A stretch of DNA of 63,502 nucleotides, from NCBI GenBank assembly GCA_022394775.1, contig JAGFCB010000037.1, positions 1-63,502 on the forward strand, in the 5' to 3' direction. The notes beneath the pieces are model-generated. The model ran no database searches and was not told where the DNA came from. It saw only the letters and a program-made list of their open reading frames with translations. A program made the position numbers and the translations under genes. This DNA comes from Candidatus Poribacteria bacterium (GTDB lineage Bacteria; Poribacteria; WGA-4E; WGA-3G). Shown here in pieces: positions 27,104 through 35,306 of the stretch (its first letter is position 1; each line of letters opens with the position of its first letter).

Positions 27104-27391
27104 ATGATTGAAGAACTGAAAAAAATAGTTGCAGAAGAAAAGGACGAAATTCGCCAACAGTACAAAGCACAAATCAAAGCCGTCTTTGGTTCCTACGCCC
27201 GAGGAGATTTCGACGCAGACAGTGATTTGGATCTTTTGATTGATGTAGATGTCGGTGCTACGCTGCTGGATCTTGTCGGTCTCCAACACTTTTTGGAGGA
27301 CAGGCTTGGATGTAAGGTGGATGTCGTAACGCGACGTTCACTCCGGGAAGAACTTCGTGCGACTGTATTCAGCGAAGCCATATATCTATGA
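27104..27391 (+). CDS. mntA: MntA-type antitoxin nucleotidyltransferase
   Basis: A 95 aa minimal nucleotidyltransferase with the full GS-x10-DxD motif (GSYARGDFDADSDLD). In characterised pairs MntA transfers AMP to a tyrosine of the HepT RNase and so neutralises it. ATG 27104 was chosen for the AAGGAA nearby and because the paralogue at 16740 starts at the same point. The stop overlaps the HepT start (ATGA). With the DUF499 gene this forms a three-gene coupled unit inside the defence island. Confidence 0.87.
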   Translation: MIEELKKIVAEEKDEIRQQYKAQIKAVFGSYARGDFDADSDLDLLIDVDVGATLLDLVGLQHFLEDRLGCKVDVVTRRSLREELRATVFSEAIYL

Positions 27392-27738
27392 GAAATCATC
27401 GCCTTTACTTGAAGGATATTTTTGAAGCGATGGTCGCTATTCAATCATTCGTTGAAGGGATGGATTTTGACCTATTTGTTGAAGATGATAGAACCACTTC
27501 GGCTGTCGTCCGAAAACTTGAAATCATTGGAGAAGCCGCTAAAAACGTTCCAGAGATGATTCGGCAGAAATACCCACGAGTGCCGTGGCGAAACATGGCA
27601 GGGATGCGCGACCGGATCATCCATGCATACTTTGCAGTTGACTACGTCGTAGTTTGGAATACCCTTAAAGTTGATATTCCGCGGCTGCAACCTATCATCC
27701 AGCAAATTCTCAAGGACATGGAAAAGGAATCAGCATAA
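27388..27738 (+). CDS. hepT: HepT-type HEPN toxin RNase
   Basis: A 116 aa DUF86/HEPN protein. The RNase motif R-x4-H-x-Y is intact (Arg74, His79, Tyr81 in RDRIIHAY); the Tyr is the residue AMPylated by MntA in studied pairs. KLEIIGEAAKNVP is another family signature. The gene overlaps mntA by four bases, and its TAA shares one base with the ATG of the DUF499 gene, so toxin synthesis is tied to both neighbours. It probably acts as an abortive-infection arm of the locus (inferred). Confidence 0.88.
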   Translation: MRNHRLYLKDIFEAMVAIQSFVEGMDFDLFVEDDRTTSAVVRKLEIIGEAAKNVPEMIRQKYPRVPWRNMAGMRDRIIHAYFAVDYVVVWNTLKVDIPRLQPIIQQILKDMEKESA

Positions 27739-30700
27739 TGGGCACGAACGCATGGCATGAACATTGTATCTTAAGAGATGATGTCCGACAAGGCACCCTC
27801 GAACTCGCTGATTTCGCAGCAGACCTCTATGCCGTGCGAACCGGAGACGCGCCCAACGTCTATCGGGTCCCCAATCTCTTTTTTGACCGCACCTATCCAA
27901 CCTACAACCTCAAAAGGTTGGCGCGGGACGTACTTCGACGGTTAGCCGGACAAGGCGGAAACCCTGTCATCACCCTTCAAGTCGCTTACGGTGGTGGAAA
28001 AACGCATGCGCTGATCACCCTCTTACATCTGGCTGAGCAAGGTGCTGAATGCCAAACGCATTCGACTGTACAGGAGTTTATGGGGTTCAGCGGTTTAGAT
28101 ACATTGCCTCAAGCGAGAGTCGCCATCCTCCCATTTGACGAATTCGACGCGAAAAATGGACTTTCGGTCATAAGTCCTGACGGTTTTCAACGACAAGTTA
28201 AAACACCTTGGGGCGCGTTGGCATATCAACTCGCCGGCGATAAAGGACTCGCAATCGTCGCCGAGCATGAAGCCGATTATATCAATCCTGCTGACCAGAC
28301 GCTCGTTGACCTGCTCAAAATTCCACAAAGCGAAGGCCTGTCCACCCTCATCTTGCTTGATGAGGCACTCATGTATACGTGCGCGGCTGTCAATGATGAT
28401 CCCAAACGGTTCGGAATCCTTCAACATTTCTTCCAGGCACTTACGCAAGCGGTCAATAAAGTGAGCACCGCCGCAATCGTCGCCAGTCTCATCACCGCCG
28501 ATATTGTTGGCGAAGATCCGACCGGCGTTCGCGTCTTAAATATGCTGGAAGGCGTGTTTCGACGTTTGGAAGAAAACGTTGAACCCGTCTCACGAGAAGA
28601 TATTTCGGAATTGCTCCGCCGACGCTTGTTTGAACGCTTGCCCCCGGAGAAAACACGTCGTGCTATTGTGGATACCCTCCTCGCCGCCAGACAAAAACTG
28701 CCACTCCGAGAGGCAGATAAGCATCAAGAAGCGTTCGACACACTTTTGCGATCTTATCCATTTCACCCAGATTTCATTGAAGTCTTCTACCAAAAGTGGA
28801 CGCAACTCGGTAACTTCCAAGCCACCCGCGGTATGTTTCGCACATTCGCGCTTATGCTAAGAGATGCTACCGGCAAAGACCCAGCAGCGTTCGTCGGCCC
28901 AAGCGCGCTCTTGACAACCGGTTCTGAACTGTCAGAGGCCGTTCAAGAACTCATTAAAGCCTGTGATGAAGGCACGCAGTGGACACCGATTCTTGTAGGA
29001 GAACTCGAAAGAGCCCGAAATGTTCAGAAAAACCTCCCGCTGCTCAAAGCGAGAGAAGTTGAAAGTGTCGTGTTGTCCACCTTTTTACATTCACAACCTG
29101 CCGGACAGAAAGCGGAACTGGCGGATCTCTACCTGCTACTTGCGCACGCCGATATTGACGCGATGTCGGTTCAACAAGGACTTTCCGACTGGAGAAATGC
29201 TTCATGGTTCCTGAAAGAAAACGATAGCAGTTGGGCTTTAGGAACAACGCCTAATCTTACCAACATGCACGTCCGCGCTATGGATAGACTCACTCCAGAA
29301 GACATTGAGGCAGACTTAGTGCGGCGGATAAGAGATGCCAGCCTCGGTCGGAACGCTGATGCGGTTGCCGTTCACACATTACCGCAGTCAACTGCTGATA
29401 TCAGCAACAATCCCGAACTTCACTACATCATCGCTGGTCCAGAACACGCAGCGGTGCCAGGAGAGGAAATATCTCCCGAACTCAAAACGTTTTTTGAAAG
29501 AACCTACCGAAATAACATTATTATCCTTGCTCCCGAAAACTCACTACTTACAGGATTGCGACAACGGATTCGCAAAATCCTTGGCTGGCGGAATATCGAA
29601 AGCGGCGATGATATGAACCTTTTGAACGGAACGCAGAAGGCACTCCTCTTACAACGGAAGCAAGAAGATGAGACCGGTATTTTAGAGTCTGTCACAGCGG
29701 CTTATAGCGTGTTAATTGCCGTTGACGAAGATGGCGATATTAAAGCAAGTACGTTGCCACCCGGAACAGACCGGCCTTTTCAACGCGTCAAAACCGCGCT
29801 GATCGCCGAAGACAGATTATTGACAGACTCGCTTGATCCCGAACTGCTCACACCCGATAGTTACCTTGATATTTGGGGAGGGGACGAAACCGCTAAACCC
29901 GTTCAAGGCTTATATAGGATGTTTGCGAGCCTGCCGCGTCTACCCCGACTGTTGAACCGACAAGTATTTGTTGACACTCTTCGACGCGGTGTAAAAGAAG
30001 GTCAGATTGTTTTACGCCTCGTTCGTCCAGATGGTTCTCAGAATACCTACTGGCGCGATGCATCCATCACGGACGAAGATATTTGGAAAAAAGAGTTAGA
30101 AATCGTTCCGATTGAATACGCAGAACTCCACAATCTCAGCCCTGGGTTATTAGCCCCCGGTCAATTACCGGAATTGTGGCAAGACGATAATGTTCCAACA
30201 ACGGTAGGGGCAATTCGAGAATTCTTTGACGCGGACGAGGCACCGAAACTCGCTTCCGACAACGTGCTTTCGGAGGCAATTCAGTCTGCTGTTCAAAATG
30301 GTTTGCTCATGGCACGCCATAAAGATAAAGCATATCTTAAAGAAGCCATTCCTGACGTGGAGATAATCGACGAGCTGGAGTTACTTGCACCATTAGAACC
30401 CATCAGCGGTTCTGAAATTAGTGAGAAAGTTTTGACTGATGCATGGGAAAATGAGACCTCATCTGTCGGTAAGATAATACATGCACTCACGGTTCTCAAA
30501 GGCACTCCGATTCCGTGGCCATTAATTGTTAGTGCTATCAATGACGCTCGAGATAAAAGGCTCTTTGAATTTGTTACGGGGAATCCGCTGTGGCCCTGTG
30601 CTCCTGACGAAGCCGATAAGGTCGGCTTAAAAGTTTCACAGACACCGGTGAAAATAGCACCAAGAGATCTCATTGGAACTGATGCAAAAGCCGCGTGGGC

Positions 30701-31082
30701 ATCCGGAAATCCTACACTTGGATTGATTAAAGAAACGCTTGAGTCCAATATAGGGACAACTATACCTGATCACGTATTTCTTGAGGCTGCCAAAGGTGCT
30801 ATTGACAGTGGTTTAATCGTTTCGGATGGATCATTAACTGATGACTTTTATCATGTTCGGGTGCGTCAGGCAGCGTGGATCGGTCATGCTGAATCCTACC
30901 TTACCGAAATTGAAATTCAAGATTTGACTGAAACGGTTGTTGATTTGGCTGAGATTGCGCCTGAGCTTGATTTCCAGTTTCGTATCACAATCACCGCCGA
31001 GGGCGAACCTCCATCCAATGAAGTGCTGGAAAAGATAAACGAAGCACTCCAGAAGGTTACAGATAAACTGAAATTTGATTGA
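27738..31082 (+). CDS. DUF499 AAA+ ATPase (BrxC/PglY-like)
   Basis: A 1114 aa protein of the DUF499/COG1483 type, related to BrxC/PglY of BREX systems. The N-terminus has the family's LRDDVRQGTLELADFAADL and YNLKRLARDVLRRL. Walker A is VAYGGGKTH (Lys88) and Walker B is LILLDEALMY (about 204-212). The rest is a long multi-domain region with no known catalytic motif; the last about 60 residues (FRITITAEGEP) look like a small beta domain. It starts within the HepT stop (TAATG). With the DUF1156 methylase and the SNF2 helicase it makes the recognisable core of a predicted large defence system. Confidence 0.85.
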   Translation: MGTNAWHEHCILRDDVRQGTLELADFAADLYAVRTGDAPNVYRVPNLFFDRTYPTYNLKRLARDVLRRLAGQGGNPVITLQVAYGGGKTHALITLLHLAEQGAECQTHSTVQEFMGFSGLDTLPQARVAILPFDEFDAKNGLSVISPDGFQRQVKTPWGALAYQLAGDKGLAIVAEHEADYINPADQTLVDLLKIPQSEGLSTLILLDEALMYTCAAVNDDPKRFGILQHFFQALTQAVNKVSTAAIVASLITADIVGEDPTGVRVLNMLEGVFRRLEENVEPVSREDISELLRRRLFERLPPEKTRRAIVDTLLAARQKLPLREADKHQEAFDTLLRSYPFHPDFIEVFYQKWTQLGNFQATRGMFRTFALMLRDATGKDPAAFVGPSALLTTGSELSEAVQELIKACDEGTQWTPILVGELERARNVQKNLPLLKAREVESVVLSTFLHSQPAGQKAELADLYLLLAHADIDAMSVQQGLSDWRNASWFLKENDSSWALGTTPNLTNMHVRAMDRLTPEDIEADLVRRIRDASLGRNADAVAVHTLPQSTADISNNPELHYIIAGPEHAAVPGEEISPELKTFFERTYRNNIIILAPENSLLTGLRQRIRKILGWRNIESGDDMNLLNGTQKALLLQRKQEDETGILESVTAAYSVLIAVDEDGDIKASTLPPGTDRPFQRVKTALIAEDRLLTDSLDPELLTPDSYLDIWGGDETAKPVQGLYRMFASLPRLPRLLNRQVFVDTLRRGVKEGQIVLRLVRPDGSQNTYWRDASITDEDIWKKELEIVPIEYAELHNLSPGLLAPGQLPELWQDDNVPTTVGAIREFFDADEAPKLASDNVLSEAIQSAVQNGLLMARHKDKAYLKEAIPDVEIIDELELLAPLEPISGSEISEKVLTDAWENETSSVGKIIHALTVLKGTPIPWPLIVSAINDARDKRLFEFVTGNPLWPCAPDEADKVGLKVSQTPVKIAPRDLIGTDAKAAWASGNPTLGLIKETLESNIGTTIPDHVFLEAAKGAIDSGLIVSDGSLTDDFYHVRVRQAAWIGHAESYLTEIEIQDLTETVVDLAEIAPELDFQFRITITAEGEPPSNEVLEKINEALQKVTDKLKFD

Positions 31083-31136
31083 GGAACCTATTCGTCTTGA
31101 TTAACTGAAGAAAACTGAAAAACCTGTGTTACAATT

Positions 31137-31290
31137 AACGCAAGTTGCCATCTATTTCACACATAGCACTCCGCTGGAGTGCAAGAGGTTGAATACACGA
31201 TTTTCTATAGATATATCACCCCTCTGGGGTGGGAAAGCGTGTGAAAAACTGTGTTGAAACGTGCAAAAGTTGTTAGTAGCAACTTGGGTT
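31137..31290. repeat. 154 bp MITE-like element, copy 2
   Basis: It has the same length and ends as the element at 1103-1256 (AACGCAAGTTGC and GCAACTTGGGTT), and keeps the TTTTCTATAGATATAT tract and both palindromes. CAATT flanks both sides (31132-31136 and 31292-31296) with the same one-base offset as in copy 1. It ends 25 nt before the next gene. Confidence 0.78.
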
Positions 31291-31315
31291 CCAATTATAA
31301 AACAGGAGGAAACGG

Positions 31316-31864
31316 ATGCCAAAGCGAAACAAATTGGGTATGAATAAGTATCAGAAGAATACACACCGCCGACGTGAAGATCGGTTGCGCGGTGATGCGG
31401 TAGAATACTACCTATCCCTTGCCTACTCTTCCAACCCTGACGATCGTGTTGAGGCGATGGACAATCTTTGCCCTTGCCACGTTCGGAAACGGATTGATGC
31501 TGTCTGGGTAGCCCTCTACAAAGGGATGGTTGATCCCGATCTGCGCGTCCGCAAAGCCGCATGGCACACACTTGATGACGGCGGAAACCCGAACGATCCG
31601 AGGCTCCAACCGCTCCTCGAAAAAATCGCTAAGGAAGAAACCGATCCTAAGTTGCGCCAACGCGCGCTGGATCTCATCGCTACTACCCGAAAAATTGAGG
31701 AACAGAAAGAAGCACTGTTAGGGCAGAAAGCGCACACCTTCTCTGGACGCTGCGATTGGTGCGGCGCGTCAAACGTCCCTGTCAGCCACGATTACGAAAC
31801 AGAATTTGAGACCAACGGTACCAAACGATTCGCTTTAGTTTGTGAGACGTGTGAGACCGCGTAA
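31316..31864 (+). CDS. HEAT-repeat protein with C-terminal zinc ribbon
   Basis: A 182 aa cytoplasmic protein. The basic N-terminus (MPKRNKLGMNKYQK) is followed by two or three HEAT-like helical pairs (DDRVEAMDNLCPCHVRKRID, DLRVRKAAWHTLDD, DPKLRQRALDLIA). The C-terminus carries CDWCGAS and CETCE, a probable zinc ribbon. AGGAGGAAACGG is a strong Shine-Dalgarno. A zinc-ribbon/HEAT protein in reverse order occurs at 58500. The role is unknown; such proteins usually mediate protein or nucleic-acid contacts. Confidence 0.75.
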   Translation: MPKRNKLGMNKYQKNTHRRREDRLRGDAVEYYLSLAYSSNPDDRVEAMDNLCPCHVRKRIDAVWVALYKGMVDPDLRVRKAAWHTLDDGGNPNDPRLQPLLEKIAKEETDPKLRQRALDLIATTRKIEEQKEALLGQKAHTFSGRCDWCGASNVPVSHDYETEFETNGTKRFALVCETCETA

Positions 31865-31922
31865 ACCTTTGGTAGTTGGATTTCGTCTGATATTTGTGAA
31901 ATAATGTTTGTAAAAGACTTTT

Positions 31923-32396
31923 ATGGCGATTCAAAATCAGTTATTTGAAGGATATACCGATTTCGTCGCGACCCGCGGCGTTAAAGAATATCGAGAAACG
32001 ATTCCAGTCTGGGTAAACGCGGACGATGTCGTGTTAGAAATCGGCTGTGAATGGGGAACAACGACAACCCTGATCGCACCGTACTGTAAAAAAGTTATTG
32101 GCACGGACATCAGTCCGAAATGTATTGAACGTGCCAAAGAGAGGCACCCCGAACTTGATTTTGAGGTGCTTGACGGCTTTGATGTGAAAGCGGCACTGGA
32201 TCTCGGCGAACCGTTCAGCAAAATTTACATTGATATGTCAGGCATATCAGGCTATAACTCTCTGCTTGACACAATTGCCCTGCTTACGTCCTACGCTACA
32301 GTCCTACGTCCAGAAGCAATTATCATTAAAAGTGGGGCGTTAAAACGTTTTGCCGGACATTGTCAAGCGTGGCGGTCGCCGCAGAATCAATCGTGA
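31923..32396 (+). CDS. class I SAM-dependent methyltransferase-like protein
   Basis: A 157 aa protein with a Rossmann methyltransferase core. Motif I is VVLEIGCEWGTTT, motif II is VIGTDISPKCIERAK, and motif IV-like IYIDMSG follows. It is shorter than most such enzymes, with no substrate domain, and ends in FAGHCQAWRSPQNQS soon after the last core strand, so the C-terminus may be trimmed. No good Shine-Dalgarno precedes the ATG. The substrate is unknown. Confidence 0.7.
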   Translation: MAIQNQLFEGYTDFVATRGVKEYRETIPVWVNADDVVLEIGCEWGTTTTLIAPYCKKVIGTDISPKCIERAKERHPELDFEVLDGFDVKAALDLGEPFSKIYIDMSGISGYNSLLDTIALLTSYATVLRPEAIIIKSGALKRFAGHCQAWRSPQNQS

Positions 32397-32554
32397 AAAA
32401 TCAGTGCACACTTGCTTTTTTGCCCGAAATAAAAAAAATGAAGAAAAATTGATTCTGATGCAACAAAACAAATAACACGCCAATTTATAACACGTTTGCC
32501 ACTTTTTAAGGGGTTGAGGAGGGTTGAGGAACGTCATGTGCGAAATCCACCCTC

Positions 32555-32580
32555 ACCGAACCGCAAGGTAAATTAAAAAT
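32555..32580 (+). repeat. ACCGAACCGCAAGG intergenic repeat end
   Basis: ACCGAACCGCAAGG followed by an AT-rich dozen bases abuts the sigma-factor ATG. AAGG sits exactly 12 nt before the start, as at 35291 and 59217. It probably serves as the ribosome binding site. Confidence 0.6.
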
Positions 32581-33138
32581 ATGATTCCTGATGATGTGTA
32601 CGTACACCAGACAGTAGAGGGCGATGCCGAGGCGTTTAACGAGCTCGTCAATCGGCATCATTCAAAGATTTATGGGCTTGCATACAGGATGCTCGGCAAC
32701 GCTGAAGATGCCGCTGATGCGACACAAGAAACGTTTTTAGAGGCATATAAGTCCGTTAAAACGTTCCAATTTCAATCCCAATTCGGAACATGGCTATATC
32801 GTATCGGCATTAATACATGCCAGCAATACATTCGTAAATCGCAATCGAATGAGCGCAAGCTTACCGCTTACACCAAAGAGGCGGAAATCCAAGGGCGTCC
32901 CCCTGAGAACGACTCGCCTGAGCGTGTAATGATTAAAGCTGAGCAGAGTGAGATGGTTCAAAATGCCATTGATCAGTTACCACCAAAGCAACGAGAGGTT
33001 GTCACGCTATACTACATGCAACACCTCAAGTATCGGGAAATTGCGGAGATCTTGGTGTGTTCGGAAGGCACAGTCGCCTCGCGCTTGAATCAGGCGCTGA
33101 AGAATCTTAAGCGGAAGTTGAGCAAATATTATCTCTAA
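32581..33138 (+). CDS. ECF RNA polymerase sigma factor
   Basis: A 185 aa extracytoplasmic-function sigma70 factor. Region 2 is EAFNELVNRHHSKIYGLAYRMLGNAEDAADATQ (continuous in the protein), which binds RNA polymerase and the -10 element. A linker with RPPENDSPE follows. Region 4 is PPKQREVVTLYYMQHLKYREIAEIL with a helix-turn-helix (EGTVASRLNQALKNLKRKL) for -35 recognition. The anti-sigma gene lies 12 nt downstream. The AAGG of an intergenic repeat is the only ribosome site candidate. Confidence 0.92.
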   Translation: MIPDDVYVHQTVEGDAEAFNELVNRHHSKIYGLAYRMLGNAEDAADATQETFLEAYKSVKTFQFQSQFGTWLYRIGINTCQQYIRKSQSNERKLTAYTKEAEIQGRPPENDSPERVMIKAEQSEMVQNAIDQLPPKQREVVTLYYMQHLKYREIAEILVCSEGTVASRLNQALKNLKRKLSKYYL

Positions 33139-33150
33139 GGAGGTGTCTCA

Positions 33151-33870
33151 ATGAATTGCGAACAAACTCTTAACAATTTGCCTCACTTGGTAATGGAAGA
33201 AAATGCAGAAACAACGCATCGCGTTTCTGCAGGAACGTCGCGGCGTGCGGTTTTGGAGCATCTCCGAACCTGTCCAGAGTGTCAGCGCGAGTACGAAGCG
33301 TTATGGCACACTGCAAGCGTCCTGGAGAGCACAGACCAACCGACCCCACCCCCGGAATTGGTAGGAAACATTCAGCAACGCGTCCGAGCACTCCATCAAC
33401 GCCAGCAGTTGGCATTCTTTGCGAATCCATTCGCGTGGTGTCTCGAACGATTGAAGTTGGATTTCTCTCCAAGGGTTGTCAACGCCACAGCATTGCTGGT
33501 TTTCCTCGCCGCTTCCGGTTTTGTCATGAAATTCGCGTTTTTCACCAACCCACCGGAACCAGAATCCGGCTTGATGGCAATGAAAAAGACAATGCTCCAT
33601 AACATCAAAATTTCTACATCTCCGTGGGCGGTGATTAAAGATACCGAAACAGAAACCGAGATGAGTCCTATGTCGCAGCCGTCGATAATTGCTGTTCAGG
33701 GTGAGCGTAATCATTTCTTTCATCCAACGCGAACTTCATCGAAGATGTGGCACACGGATACTGTAGATGCCAACGGACAAACGGGTGAAACAAGCGTTGC
33801 GAATTACCTGCAAGATACGGTGAGCGAAAAGTTGACTGTATTTTGGAATCACATTAAAACAGAATTGTAG
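33151..33870 (+). CDS. membrane-anchored zinc-finger anti-sigma factor
   Basis: A 239 aa protein. The N-terminal domain has the HxxxCxxC zinc motif (LEHLRTCPECQ, about residues 32-42), typical of ZAS-type anti-sigma factors that hold an ECF sigma. One transmembrane helix (ALLVFLAASGFVMKFAFF, about 115-133) separates it from a periplasmic tail of about 105 residues with no recognised fold. AAGGAGGTG is a strong Shine-Dalgarno. Adjacency to the sigma gene makes the pairing secure; the inducing signal is unknown. Confidence 0.88.
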   Translation: MNCEQTLNNLPHLVMEENAETTHRVSAGTSRRAVLEHLRTCPECQREYEALWHTASVLESTDQPTPPPELVGNIQQRVRALHQRQQLAFFANPFAWCLERLKLDFSPRVVNATALLVFLAASGFVMKFAFFTNPPEPESGLMAMKKTMLHNIKISTSPWAVIKDTETETEMSPMSQPSIIAVQGERNHFFHPTRTSSKMWHTDTVDANGQTGETSVANYLQDTVSEKLTVFWNHIKTEL

Positions 33871-33896
33871 CGTATATCTCATAAATGTAAGTGTGT

Positions 33897-33921
33897 GGGG
33901 CGAGGTTTTGTGTCTCGCCCC
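33897..33921 (+). terminator. hairpin terminator-like structure
   Basis: GGGGCGAG and CTCGCCCC form a perfect 8 bp stem with a nine-base loop, followed by TCATCATTT. The T-tract is weak. It closes the sigma/anti-sigma operon. Confidence 0.6.
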
Positions 33922-34010
33922 TCATCATTTAAATGTCCCATCATCCTTTCCACCACTGCCCGGATTTGAAACCTCGCCTCCGCATTACTGACAATCACTA
34001 TCAAAAAAAA

Positions 34011-34039
34011 TTGACACATAACCCTCTTTTGTGTATAAT
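34011..34039 (+). promoter_or_regulatory. strong sigma70-type promoter for the peptide importer
   Basis: TTGACA at 34011-34016, a 17 nt spacer and TATAAT at 34034-34039; both hexamers match consensus. It is 39 nt before the first transporter ATPase. Confidence 0.75.
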
Positions 34040-34078
34040 ACCCTAAAATCTGGCATACCAGCAAAGTGACACAAAAGA

Positions 34079-35113
34079 ATGACTGCATCACAAGAAACAT
34101 CTTACCAAGAACCGCTTCTGGAAATTTCAGGATTAAAGACAGTCTTCCCGACAGACGATGGCATTGTAAGTGCCGTGAACGATGTCAGTTTCTCTATTGC
34201 ACGTGGACAGACCGTAGGCGTGGTCGGTGAAAGCGGTTGTGGAAAAAGTATCACCGGACTCTCGCTGCTCCAACTCGTGCCATCACCCGGCAGGATTGAA
34301 GCCGGTGAGATTTTGTTCTATCGCAATGGCGACGGTGAACCCTTGGACATCACACAGGTGCCACCGAAAAGTGAGTTGATCCGTCAGATCCGCGGCAACG
34401 AAATTGCCATCATTTTCCAAGAACCGATGACCTCGCTCAATCCTGTGTATACCGTTGGAAACCAGATTGCCGAAGCGGTTGCCCTACATGAACAGGTTGA
34501 TAAAAAAATTGCCCGCGAACGTGCGATTGAGATGCTCACACGCGTCGGTATCCCCGCACCAACGCAACGCGTCGATGAATACCCACACCAACTCTCCGGT
34601 GGTATGCGCCAACGCGTCATGATCGCAATGGCACTCTGTTGCGCACCCGCACTGCTCATCGCTGACGAACCCACAACCGCACTTGATGTGACGATCCAAG
34701 CACAGGTACTCGGCCTCATGCAGGAACTCCAAGCCGAGATGGGGATGGCAATTATGCTCATCACGCACGACCTCGGTGTTATCGCCGATCTCGCGGATGA
34801 AGTTGTTGTCATGTACGCGGGGCGCGTCGTTGAAAGAGGGAGCGTTGATGACATCTTCTATAACCCGCTGCATCCGTACACACAGGGATTGCTCAAATCC
34901 ATCCCAGTTCTCGGGAGGACAGTTCAGAAAACCTTACCTTCTATACCGGGGACAGTGCCGCATCCATTGGCACTGCCGACAGGGTGTTCTTTTCAACCGC
35001 GATGTCCGGAAGGGATGCCAAAATGTGAACAGATGCCCGAACTTGAGATAATTGATGAGAAAGCGAACAACGGCACACACGCTGTACGATGCTGGCTCCA
35101 CACAGATTTTTAA
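34079..35113 (+). CDS. dppD: oligopeptide/dipeptide ABC transporter ATPase (OppD/DppD)
   Basis: A 344 aa ATPase. Walker A is GESGCGKS, the signature is LSGGMRQRV, Walker B is LLIADEPTTALD and the switch His is in LITHDLGV. The C-terminus has the oligo_HPY extension (NPLHPYTQGLL and a later cysteine cluster, SFQPRCPEGMPKCEQ) that marks peptide importers and may bind an iron-sulfur cluster. Substrate is a short peptide or related solute. The TAA stop lies inside the left end of an intergenic repeat. Confidence 0.9.
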   Translation: MTASQETSYQEPLLEISGLKTVFPTDDGIVSAVNDVSFSIARGQTVGVVGESGCGKSITGLSLLQLVPSPGRIEAGEILFYRNGDGEPLDITQVPPKSELIRQIRGNEIAIIFQEPMTSLNPVYTVGNQIAEAVALHEQVDKKIARERAIEMLTRVGIPAPTQRVDEYPHQLSGGMRQRVMIAMALCCAPALLIADEPTTALDVTIQAQVLGLMQELQAEMGMAIMLITHDLGVIADLADEVVVMYAGRVVERGSVDDIFYNPLHPYTQGLLKSIPVLGRTVQKTLPSIPGTVPHPLALPTGCSFQPRCPEGMPKCEQMPELEIIDEKANNGTHAVRCWLHTDF

Positions 35114-35306
35114 TTTATTGCGCTTGGGCTGCCCGCCATTCCATTACGCGCAGGTTTTTGATGGGTTTGTGCTGGGTTTGGGAATTTTGATGTTTTTTTG
35201 AATTATTAAACCGAAACGGTAGCCTGCAACAACGGCGCAGGCGGATATACGCTGATTGACATTATTCACTAATTTGCCTAACCGAACCGCAAGGTATAAT
35301 TAAAAA
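35107..35306 (+). repeat. 200 bp intergenic repeat spanning stop to start codon
   Basis: The left end TTTTTAATTTA contains the dppD stop codon. The right end carries CCTAACCGAACCGCAAGG and TATAATTAAAAA, and the dppF ATG follows at once. Ends are inverted (TTTTTAATTTA against TATAATTAAAAA). AAGG lies 12 nt before ATG. Related elements are at 39439-39584, 57323-57532, 32555 and 59207. Confidence 0.6.

Noticed and set aside
17369..31082. Calling the whole locus BREX or DISARM
   Set aside because: No PglZ, BrxA/B, DrmA/B (DUF1998) or PLD gene is visible, so only the relatedness of single parts is claimed.
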